DNA from: Actinomadura syzygii
GTDB lineage: Bacteria > Actinomycetota > Actinomycetes > Streptosporangiales > Streptosporangiaceae
Direction: 5' to 3'
DNA length: 64,000 nucleotides
Assembly: GCF_008085905.1 (NCBI RefSeq)
Contig: NZ_VSFF01000008.1
Location: forward strand, 434,001 to 498,000
Made by a program: the position numbers and the translations under genes. Position 1 is the stretch's first letter, and the number at the start of each line of letters is the position of its first letter. Of the stretch, positions 26,401-33,303 are shown piece after piece. The notes beneath the pieces are model-generated. The model searched no databases. It saw nothing but the letters and a program-made list of their open reading frames with translations, and was not told the origin of the DNA.

Positions 26401-27007
26401 CTCCCCGGAGGCCCCCGAGGCCCCCGCCGACGAGCGGCTGGACGGCCCGCGCGTCGCGCTGAAGATCCTCGTCGCCGGCGGGTTCGGCGTCGGGAAGACG
26501 ACGCTGGTCGGCGCGGTCAGCGAGATCCGGCCGCTGCGCACCGAGGAGGCGCTGACCGACGTCGGCAGCGCCGTGGACGACCTCGACGGCGTCGCCGCGA
26601 AGACCACCACGACCGTCGCGATGGACTTCGGCCGCATCACCCTGCGGGACGGCGTCGCCGTCTACCTGTTCGGGACGCCGGGCCAGGAGCGCTTCTGGTT
26701 CATGTGGAACGAGCTGTCGCGCGGGGCGCTCGGCGCGGTCGTCCTCGCCGACACGCGGCGGCTGATGGCGAGCTTCGCCTCGATCGACTACTTCGAGCGG
26801 AAGGGGACGCCGTTCGTCGTCGCCGTCAACTGCTTCGAGGACGCCGACCGCTACGAGCCGCCGGAGATCCGGACGGCCCTCGACATCGACCCGCACGTCC
26901 CCGTCCTGCTGTGCGACGCGCGCCGGACGGGCTCGGCGAAGGAGGTGCTGGTGTCCCTCGTCGAGCACGCGCTGCGGCTCGCCGGCGGCTCCGGCAGGCG
27001 CGGCTAG
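26381..27007 (+). CDS. cvnD: Conservon Ras-like GTPase (CvnD type)
   Basis: 208 residues; P-loop LVAGGFGVGKTTLVGAVSE, switch I region AKTTTTVAMDFGR, Walker B-like/switch II YLFGTPGQERFWFMW and a base-recognition region VNCFEDAD in place of NKxD. It belongs to the MglA/conservon GTPase group, which cycles on a membrane complex with CvnA-C. The ATG lies inside the end of cvnC. A strong hairpin follows, so the operon ends here. Confidence 0.95.
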   Translation: MSSARSNSPEAPEAPADERLDGPRVALKILVAGGFGVGKTTLVGAVSEIRPLRTEEALTDVGSAVDDLDGVAAKTTTTVAMDFGRITLRDGVAVYLFGTPGQERFWFMWNELSRGALGAVVLADTRRLMASFASIDYFERKGTPFVVAVNCFEDADRYEPPEIRTALDIDPHVPVLLCDARRTGSAKEVLVSLVEHALRLAGGSGRRG

Positions 27008-27040
27008 CCGCCCGGGCGGCGGGGCCCGGCGCGGCCCGGA

Positions 27041-27076
27041 GCGTCCGGGCGAGGGGGCTACTCCTCGCCCGGACGC
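27041..27076. terminator. Bidirectional terminator between cvnD and HxlR
   Basis: GCGTCCGGGCGAGG and CCTCGCCCGGACGC make a perfect 14-bp stem around an 8-nt loop. The loop contains the HxlR stop codon (minus strand), so the hairpin serves both convergent genes. Confidence 0.8.
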
Positions 27077-27543
27077 GGCGGCCCCATGACGATCTCGTCG
27101 ACCGCGACGGCGTGCCCGTCCGCGCATCTGACCTGCGACGTCACGGCCTCGCCGCAGCCCGCGTGGGTGAGCCTGACCTGGCGCCCCTCGTCGCCGGGCA
27201 GGTACGTCTCGCCCCATTCCATGAGGCCGACGAGCGTGGGCGCGAGGTCCTGCCCCATCTTCGTCAGGTGGTACTCGTAGCGGGTGCGCTGCCCCGGCTC
27301 CTGGTACGGCTCCCGGCTGAGCAGCCCGGCCTTGACGAGGTGCCGCAGCCGGGCCGTCACCGCCGACTCGGTCATCTCCAGGTTGCGGACGAAGTCGCCG
27401 AAGCGGTTGGTCCCGAAGTACGCCTCGCTCAACACGAGGACGGCCGACGGCGGACCGAGCGCGGCCAGCGTCCGCGCGACCGGGCAGTTCTGCATCGACC
27501 AGGCGTCGCGGTCGGCGAAATGCCCCTCAAGTGCGATTGTCAC
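27058..27543 (-). CDS. HxlR-family regulator of the adjacent MFS exporter
   Basis: 161 residues from GTG 27543, with the HxlR pattern: Cys in MQNCPVARTLAALG, winged helix NRFGDFVRNLEMTESAVTAR, then LVKAGLLSREPYQEPGQRT. Upstream TTG/ATG-like starts would lie inside the operator and promoter, so GTG 27543 is preferred; it also falls about seven bases after a TATAGT -10, making a leaderless message likely. It is divergent from the MFS gene and two identical-architecture operators lie between them, so it very probably represses both. Confidence 0.92.
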   Translation of the reverse strand: MTIALEGHFADRDAWSMQNCPVARTLAALGPPSAVLVLSEAYFGTNRFGDFVRNLEMTESAVTARLRHLVKAGLLSREPYQEPGQRTRYEYHLTKMGQDLAPTLVGLMEWGETYLPGDEGRQVRLTHAGCGEAVTSQVRCADGHAVAVDEIVMGPPRPGEE

Positions 27544-27549
27544 GCGACC

Positions 27550-27579
27550 ACTATAAACCTGCTGACTTTGCTTGACCAA
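27550..27579 (-). promoter_or_regulatory. Predicted promoter of the HxlR gene
   Basis: On the minus strand TTGGTC (27579-27574) and TATAGT (27555-27550) are separated by 18 bp. The expected start of transcription falls at the GTG at 27543. The -35 lies within operator 1. Confidence 0.55.
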
Positions 27580-27585
27580 AGTCAG
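27562..27585. promoter_or_regulatory. HxlR operator 1
   Basis: CTGACTTTG and CAAAGTCAG form a perfect 9-bp inverted repeat with 6-bp spacer. It covers the -35 elements of both divergent promoters. Confidence 0.8.
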
Positions 27586-27600
27586 CCCGCTCGCTAGCCT
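27572..27600 (+). promoter_or_regulatory. Predicted promoter of the MFS gene
   Basis: TTGACC (27572-27577) and TAGCCT (27595-27600) are separated by 17 bp. The expected transcription start falls at or within two bases of the ATG at 27609, so the message would be leaderless; no ribosome-binding site is present before that ATG. Confidence 0.65.
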
Positions 27601-27602
27601 CG

Positions 27603-27626
27603 CTGACTATGGTGGAACAAAGTCAG
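27603..27626. promoter_or_regulatory. HxlR operator 2, across the MFS start codon
   Basis: CTGACTATG and CAAAGTCAG with the same 9-6-9 layout as operator 1 (one mismatch in the pairing), 41 bp downstream of it. The ATG of the MFS gene is the last three bases of its left arm. Confidence 0.8.
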
Positions 27627-29060
27627 GTACCCGCTCTCGGGGGCCGGCGGGTGCGGCCCGGGCTGGTGCTCGCGGTGCTCTCCGTCGCGTCCTTCATGGC
27701 GGGCCTCGACCTGTTCATCGTCAACGTCGCCTTCAACGACATCGGCCGCGACTTCGCGGGCCGGCCCATGGCCGACCTGTCCTGGGTGCTGAACGGCTTC
27801 GCGATCGTGTTCGCGGCACTGCTCGTCCCGCTCGGCCGGCTCGCCGACCGGTACGGCCGCAAGCCCGGCCTCCTCCTCGGCCTCGCCGTGTTCACGCTCG
27901 CGTCGCAGGCGTGCGCGATGGCGCCGTCCCTGTGGTGGCTGGTCGCCTTCCGCGTGCTCCAGGCCGCGGGCGCGGCGGCGCTCATCCCCACCAGCCTCGG
28001 GCTCCTGCTCTCCGCCTACCCGGCCGAGCGGCGCGGCGGCGCCGTGCGGATCTGGTCGGCCGCGTCCGCGCTCGCCGCCGCGGCCGGGCCCGCCGTCGGC
28101 GGCGTGCTCGTCGAGCTGTCCTGGCGGTGGGTGTTCGAGGTGAACGTCCCGATCGGGATCCTCGCGATCCTGCTGGCGTGGCGGTTCGTCCCCGACTCGC
28201 GGGAGGGCGCCACCGCCCGCGTCCCCGACCTGCCGGGCACCGCCGTCCTCACCGCCGCGATCGCGCTGCTCGCGCTCGCCGTCGTCAAGATCAACGACTG
28301 GCCGGGGGAGCAGACCGTGCTCGCCTGCGGCGCCGCGCTGCTCGGCCTCGCCTGGTTCTGGCTGCGCTCGCTGCGCCACCCGGCGCCGGTGATCGAGCCG
28401 TCGCTGCTCGCCGTGCGCACCTTCACCTGGTCGAACGCCGCGATCCTGCTGTTCACCGTCGCGTTCGCCGCGAACCTCCTGCTCGGCGTGCTGTGGATGC
28501 AGCAGGTCTGGCACTACTCCGCCATCACGACCGGGCTCGCCGTCGCGCCCGGCCCGCTGATGGTCCCGATCATGGCGCTGGTCGCCGGACGGCTGGCCGC
28601 CGCGCGCGTCCCGGTCGGTCTGATCACCGCCGCCGGGTGCATGCTCTGCGCGTTCGGCGTCGTCATGATCGCGATGAGCCTCGGCCCGGCGCCCGCTTAC
28701 GCGTCCGAGCTGCTGCCGGGCTGGCTCATCGGCGGGACGGGCGTCGGCCTCGCCCTTCCCACCATCCTGTCCGCCGCCGCCGTGGAGCTGCCGCCGCACC
28801 GGTACGCGACGGGCAGCGCGGTGCTGAACATGAGCAGGCAGATCGGGAGCGTCCTCGGCGTGAGCCTCGCGGTCGCCGTCCTCGGCGTCCCGCGCGGCTA
28901 CCCGGACGTCCACGACGCCTACGTCGACGCTTGGCTGATGGTCGGCGGGTTCATGGCGATCGCAGCGATCGCCGCCCTTGGCATGACCCCGCGCAGACCA
29001 CGGCCCTCCCCATCCCCCGTCCCCGAGACAGAAACGGAAGTGGTCGCCGGTACTTCATGA
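27609..29060 (+). CDS. MFS transporter, DHA2 (14-TM, EmrB/QacA-like) drug exporter
   Basis: 483 residues with about 14 hydrophobic segments. Motif A GRLADRYGRKPGLLLG, VNVAFNDIGRDF (motif D1-like) in TM1 and the WRWVFEVNVPIG block are typical of DHA2 proton-driven multidrug exporters. The first hydrophobic segment starts at residue 17. The ATG sits inside HxlR operator 2 and has no Shine-Dalgarno. Divergent from its probable repressor. Confidence 0.94.
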   Translation: MVEQSQVPALGGRRVRPGLVLAVLSVASFMAGLDLFIVNVAFNDIGRDFAGRPMADLSWVLNGFAIVFAALLVPLGRLADRYGRKPGLLLGLAVFTLASQACAMAPSLWWLVAFRVLQAAGAAALIPTSLGLLLSAYPAERRGGAVRIWSAASALAAAAGPAVGGVLVELSWRWVFEVNVPIGILAILLAWRFVPDSREGATARVPDLPGTAVLTAAIALLALAVVKINDWPGEQTVLACGAALLGLAWFWLRSLRHPAPVIEPSLLAVRTFTWSNAAILLFTVAFAANLLLGVLWMQQVWHYSAITTGLAVAPGPLMVPIMALVAGRLAAARVPVGLITAAGCMLCAFGVVMIAMSLGPAPAYASELLPGWLIGGTGVGLALPTILSAAAVELPPHRYATGSAVLNMSRQIGSVLGVSLAVAVLGVPRGYPDVHDAYVDAWLMVGGFMAIAAIAALGMTPRRPRPSPSPVPETETEVVAGTS

Positions 29061-29140
29061 TTCCTCGCCTTGACACGGGGAGCCAGGCGAAACCTTGACC
29101 CGGACCTTCATGGCCCGGTTCGTCTGGACGACCCCGCACA

Positions 29141-29179
29141 CACAACAGGCACCTCCATCCGGAGGAGGTGCCTGTTGTG
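29141..29179 (+). terminator. Terminator downstream of the MFS gene
   Basis: CACAACAGGCACCTCC and GGAGGTGCCTGTTGTG form a perfect 16-bp stem with a 7-nt loop, then CATTTCCC. About 80 bp after the MFS stop. The remaining sequence up to 29352 (about 170 bp) shows no gene. Confidence 0.8.
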
Positions 29180-29351
29180 CATTTCCCTACATCTCAGCCC
29201 TGTACGGCGGTGATCAGGATGAGGACCGGTGTCGCCACCGCGAACAGGCCGTTCCCCATCACGACCGGGATGGGGAACCCGCGCTCGGCCGCGAGGGCTG
29301 CCCGGCGCGGCCCCGGCCGCTCTATGGTTACGGCGTGAAGGTTTCTGCGGA

Positions 29352-30242
29352 ATGCCGGACTCGTCCCGGCGACGCGCGCCCGTCCCGCCGGATCGGCCCG
29401 GACGGGGCGCGGCCGTGCGGGTAGCGGGGCGGCGGGCCGGGCGGATCGCGGCCGCGTGCGTCCTCGCGGGCGGCCTGCTGGCGGCGTGCGGGCGGGACGG
29501 CGGCGAATCGCTGCTGGACAAGTCGACCCTGGTCGTCGGCGTGCGCCCGGACCTGCCCGGACTCGGGCTCCGCCGCGCGGACGGAAGCTTCGAGGGCTTC
29601 GACATCGACGTCGCCCGGTACATGGCCGACCGGCTCGGCAAGAAGGTGCGGTTCGTCCAGGTGCTGTCGGCCGAGCGGATACCGGCGCTGACGTCGGGAC
29701 GCGCCGACATGGTGCTCGCGACGCTGTCGGTCACGCCCGAGCGCAAGACGCAGGTCGCGTTCGCCGGGCCGTACTCGATGTCCTTCCAGGACGTCCTGGT
29801 GCGGTCGGACGAGCGCGCCGTCAAGGGCGTCCGCGACCTGAAGGGCCGCAGGTTCTGCGGGGTCGAGGGCTCGGACCCGGTGAAGCGGCTGCTGGCGATC
29901 AACGGGATGACCGCGCAGATCGTCAAGGCCAGGGACTACGACGAGTGCATGGCGCTGATCAAGCAGCGCCGGGTGGACGCGATCACCACGAACGACGTGA
30001 TCCTGGCCGGGCTGATCCGCCGGGAGGGCGGCGGGCTCCGGCTGGTCGACGCGCGGATCAGCGAGCAGAACACCGGCATCGGCCTGCGCCGCGGCGACCT
30101 CGGCGGCTGCGAGGCCCTGAACCGGGCCATCACCCGCATGTACCAGGACGGGACGGCCGCCAAGCTGATGAGCAAGTGGTTCGGCGGCACCGGCCTCAAC
30201 GTCTCGAAGGTCGAGGTCCCCCAGTTCGAGGGCTGCGACTAG
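29352..30242 (+). CDS. Lipoprotein: polar amino acid ABC transporter substrate-binding protein
   Basis: 296 residues (ATG 29352; GTG 29415 is an alternative giving a shorter leader). A twin-Arg-rich N terminus runs into LAGGLLAAC, a lipobox with the lipidated Cys at residue 46. The mature part is a periplasmic-binding type 2 (SBP_bac_3) domain: LVVGVRPDLPGLGLR, GFDIDVARYMADRLG, DMVLATLSVTPER and the late DAITTNDVILAGL. It resembles GluB-type glutamate binders. No permease or ATPase gene is adjacent, so it must share a transporter or act as a sensor. Confidence 0.87.
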   Translation: MPDSSRRRAPVPPDRPGRGAAVRVAGRRAGRIAAACVLAGGLLAACGRDGGESLLDKSTLVVGVRPDLPGLGLRRADGSFEGFDIDVARYMADRLGKKVRFVQVLSAERIPALTSGRADMVLATLSVTPERKTQVAFAGPYSMSFQDVLVRSDERAVKGVRDLKGRRFCGVEGSDPVKRLLAINGMTAQIVKARDYDECMALIKQRRVDAITTNDVILAGLIRREGGGLRLVDARISEQNTGIGLRRGDLGGCEALNRAITRMYQDGTAAKLMSKWFGGTGLNVSKVEVPQFEGCD

Positions 30243-30254
30243 CCCCGGTCGGCC

Positions 30255-30282
30255 TGGCGCCGCCGCCCGCGCGGCGGCGCCA
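30255..30282. terminator. Hairpin between convergent SBP and lectin genes
   Basis: TGGCGCCGCCGC and GCGGCGGCGCCA form a perfect 12-bp stem with a 4-nt loop, 13 bp after the SBP stop; it can serve both convergent genes. Confidence 0.7.
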
Positions 30283-30338
30283 GGAGACTCGGACGGCCCG
30301 CGGGCCCGGACGGGCCCGCGCCCGCGACCGAGCCGCGC

Positions 30339-31856
30339 CTACGGCCTCGCCGCGTGGTTCGGCTGGGCCGCGTGCTTTGGCTGAACCGCGTGGTTCGGCT
30401 GGGCCGCGTGGTTCGGCTGGACGGCGTGCTTCGGTTTGGGCTTCTCGTTCACTTCCACGGTCAGGCTGGACTCGTTGGAGGTGACGGTGGAGCCGTCGTC
30501 CTCGCGGAGGCCGGTGGCGATCGCGGTGTTCTCGACGAATCCGCGCTCCCGGTCCTCCTGGGTGACGGTGTGCGAGCCCGTGCAGGTCACCGACTCGCCC
30601 GGGGCGAGGATCCCGGGCGGGCAGTGAAGCCCTTCGGCGAGCCGGTCGTTGATGGTGATGGTGTTCAGCGGTTCCTCGCCCCGGTTGGTGACGATGAACC
30701 GGTACCTGATGATGTTCCACCGCTTGCCGGGCTCGCCCCACCCGGCGAACTCCTTCTTGAGCTCCAGTTCACCGAGCGGGCGCTCGGAGTTCAGGACGAC
30801 CCGGCGGATGAGGTGGACGTCGGTGAACAGGCCGGTGGAGGCCGCGAACCCGAACTTGTAGGTGTCCGGGACGGGTTCGGGCGCGGCGAAGCTCAGCACC
30901 CGCTGGAACCCGCGCCCGTCCTGGAAGTCGATGTCGACGGTGACGACGGGGTTCGGCGCGGGCGACACGACGACGTGGACGGTCCGCTTCACCGGTTCGA
31001 GGAGAGCCTCGGCCTGCGCGGGCGTGGCGTCGGGCGGGATCGAGGCCAGGTTCCCCTGGAGCGTTCCCGGCAGCGTGGACGGCCACGGCCCGGTGGTCGT
31101 CTTGTTGCTGGTGGTGGCGTCCAGCCAGCAGTAGCCTTCGGTGCCGTTCCCGGGCCCGCGGACGGTCACCATGTTCGCCCCCGGCCCCGGGACGTGGAAT
31201 CCCGTCCCGGCCGGAGAACGCTGCGCGCAGCCGTTTCCGCGGTGCTCCCAGTCGCCGAAGTAGTTTCCGAGGACATCGAGCCCGATTCCGAGATATCCGC
31301 CGTTCACGCCCGGAATGAATTCGGCGTTGGGATCGTCGTCGGGCAGTTTCTGCGCGTATCCGAGGCTTCCGCCGAAAGCACCCGGCTGGGTGAGTCGCGT
31401 GGCGCCGTCGGTGAGGAAGAACGAGATCCCGTCCGCCGCGACCTGCGTCGTGTTGCCGTACTGCCACTGCTCGAAGGTGACGTCCAGCCCGTCGGTCGCC
31501 GGGATCGGCGAGTCGAACAGCACGGCGCCGGACTGGTCGTTGTGGGCGTCGGTGAGCTGGAGGTATCCGTGCGGTGCCCCGTTGCCCGGCGGCACCGGGC
31601 CGACCGGGTCCAGGCGGCAGCCCGCCAGCGTGTGCTCCCCCGGTCCCGGTGTAGCGCCGCGCGGCGCGCCGGTCAGGCACGCCGAGCCGTACCCGATGAA
31701 GCGCGGGTCGGCGGTGGCCCCGGTGAACGACTCGCCGACCAGTTCCGTGCCCTGCCGCCGCTCGGCCGCGGACGTGTGCCCCGCTGACGCGGCCAGCGCC
31801 GCCGCGACGCCGACCGCCGCGACCCCCGCGACGGCGCGGGATATCCCTTGTCTCAT
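30339..31856 (-). CDS. Secreted L-type lectin-like protein with DUF11-like domain and pentapeptide tail
   Basis: 505 residues. Signal peptide (ISRAVAGVAAVGVAAALAAS), then a bacterial legume-lectin-type beta-sandwich (about residues 40-330): LTDAHNDQSGAVLFDSPI, VTFEQWQYG, VAADGISFFLTDG, GGYLGIGLDVLGNY. Next comes a DUF11/SdrD-like repeat domain (NIIRYRFIVTNRGEEPLNTI). The C terminus is a repeated HA(V/A)QP(N/K) tail. There is no LPxTG sorting signal, so it is probably released or held to the wall by the His/Pro tail. A carbohydrate-binding surface role is inferred from the fold. Confidence 0.82.
   Translation of the reverse strand: MRQGISRAVAGVAAVGVAAALAASAGHTSAAERRQGTELVGESFTGATADPRFIGYGSACLTGAPRGATPGPGEHTLAGCRLDPVGPVPPGNGAPHGYLQLTDAHNDQSGAVLFDSPIPATDGLDVTFEQWQYGNTTQVAADGISFFLTDGATRLTQPGAFGGSLGYAQKLPDDDPNAEFIPGVNGGYLGIGLDVLGNYFGDWEHRGNGCAQRSPAGTGFHVPGPGANMVTVRGPGNGTEGYCWLDATTSNKTTTGPWPSTLPGTLQGNLASIPPDATPAQAEALLEPVKRTVHVVVSPAPNPVVTVDIDFQDGRGFQRVLSFAAPEPVPDTYKFGFAASTGLFTDVHLIRRVVLNSERPLGELELKKEFAGWGEPGKRWNIIRYRFIVTNRGEEPLNTITINDRLAEGLHCPPGILAPGESVTCTGSHTVTQEDRERGFVENTAIATGLREDDGSTVTSNESSLTVEVNEKPKPKHAVQPNHAAQPNHAVQPKHAAQPNHAARP
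30345..30428 (-). repeat. Five-residue (15-bp) tandem repeats at the lectin C terminus
   Basis: About five imperfect 15-bp units encode the HAxQPx tail; on the plus strand the commonest unit reads GCGTGGTTCGGCTGG. Copies differ at a few bases only, consistent with slippage expansion. Confidence 0.75.
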
Positions 31857-32011
31857 TGCCTTCGCTCTTTTCTTCCGGATCGACGGGGAATCGCATCCCC
31901 TCTCACGCTCATATCAAGGCGCTTGCGGATGATCACAACCGCTGCCTTGCGCGTGGTCAGATCGGCGTCGAAGAATTGCGAAATCGAGTGTCGTCCCAGC
32001 GGCGGGTCAAG

Positions 32012-33199
32012 TCAGGCCCGCGCGGTGGCGAGGACGCGGGTCAGTTGGTCGGCGACGTCCGGGGAGAGGCCGCGTTCGCGTCGCCGGGCGTCGATCCGCG
32101 CGCGGAGTAGTCCGACCCGCCGGTTCACGTCGACCTTCCGGTCGGCGGCGAGGTCGTTCGCGAGGTCGGCGATCGCGGCGTCGAGGTCGATCGCGACGTC
32201 GGAGCGGATCTCCCCGGCGGCGTAGCCGCGGCTGACGATCGGGCGCATCCGGCCGAGCGCGGACGCGACCCGGCCCGTCCCGCGCCGCGGCGTCTGGACG
32301 CTCGCCGTCGTCGCCGGGACGACCACCGGTGTCCGTGGCCCGGACGCGAGGACGGCCACACCGGCGGTGACCGGGATCGCCGCCACGACGGCGAACGCGG
32401 CGAGTCGTGCCCCCGCGCCGTGCTTGCGCCGGGGTGGGCGCAGCACCCGCGTCCGGTGGTCGCGGGACGGCCGCTGGTCGGGGAGGGAGTCGATGCGCTG
32501 GGTCGCGGCGAAGGCGGTGGGCGGGCCGAACGCGGCGTTCACCGGTCTCGGACCGCGCTGGAGCAGGGCGGCGGCCTTCGCGGCGGACGGGCCGTCCGCC
32601 GGCGTCGCGTCCAGGCACAGCGCGGCGACCGGGGCCGGGCCGCCGGACGTCCCGGACGGCAGGCACGCGGAGATGAGCGCGCCTAGTGCGCGCACGTCGG
32701 CGGCCATGTCCGCGCCGGACGCGGGCCCGCCGCCCGCCCCGAGACCGATGACCTTGGCGTCGCCGTCCACGAGCATGACCTTGCGGGGGGACAGGCGTCC
32801 GTGCGCGATTCCGGCGGCGTGCGCGGCGTCGAGCGCCCCGGCGACCCGTTCGGCGACGTCCGCGGCCTCGGCCACGGAGAGCGGGCCGTGGCGCAGGAGG
32901 TCGGCGAGGGTCCCGCCGTCGAGGAACTCGGTCACGGCGTAGGAGACGGCGCGTCCGGCCCGGCCGCGCGCCCGGTCGCTGTCGTAGACGGTCTCCAGCG
33001 CGGGGTGCGTGAGCCCGGCGGCGCGGCCCACGCCCTGCTGGAACGCGCGGTGCGTGGCGGCGCTCCGGGCCGCGGGCAGCTTGACCGCGACGGTCAGGCC
33101 GAGCAGTTCGTCGCGGGCCCGCCAGACCTCCGTCGTCCCGCCGCGGTCGAGGCGCTCCACGAGCAGGTAGCGCTCCGTCAGCCGCACGCCCGATTCCAC
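32012..33199 (-). CDS. Membrane-anchored pseudokinase (Ser/Thr kinase fold, catalytic residues lost)
   Basis: 395 residues from GTG 33199, preceded by an AGG-type site; a GTG at 33235 would add twelve residues. The kinase fold starts RYLLVERLDRGGTTEVWRA with Lys40 in TVAVK kept. The catalytic loop HRD is HGR (residues 133-135) and the DFG Asp is Gly152, so transfer of phosphate is not expected. A Pro/Arg-rich linker, one TM helix (LAAFAVVAAIPVTAGVAVLA) and an extracellular helical region follow. Homologous pseudokinases act as scaffolds or ligand sensors (compare mycobacterial MviN/FhaA systems). It lies about 100 bp downstream of the oxidoreductase gene. Confidence 0.85.
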   Translation of the reverse strand: MESGVRLTERYLLVERLDRGGTTEVWRARDELLGLTVAVKLPAARSAATHRAFQQGVGRAAGLTHPALETVYDSDRARGRAGRAVSYAVTEFLDGGTLADLLRHGPLSVAEAADVAERVAGALDAAHAAGIAHGRLSPRKVMLVDGDAKVIGLGAGGGPASGADMAADVRALGALISACLPSGTSGGPAPVAALCLDATPADGPSAAKAAALLQRGPRPVNAAFGPPTAFAATQRIDSLPDQRPSRDHRTRVLRPPRRKHGAGARLAAFAVVAAIPVTAGVAVLASGPRTPVVVPATTASVQTPRRGTGRVASALGRMRPIVSRGYAAGEIRSDVAIDLDAAIADLANDLAADRKVDVNRRVGLLRARIDARRRERGLSPDVADQLTRVLATARA

Positions 33200-33303
33200 T
33201 CGAACCAACCTCGTCTCGAACCGACCGCGTCGCACGTCCAGGCCGGGCTCCGTCTCCGGCGTGCCAGGTGATACGGGCGGACGCCGCCCGCCGGTTCGAC
33301 CGG

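Noticed and set aside
30345..30428. CRISPR-like short repeats
   Set aside because: 15-bp units without spacers, in frame with the lectin gene; coding repeats. The same reasoning excludes the arrays at 2976, 55423 and 56744.
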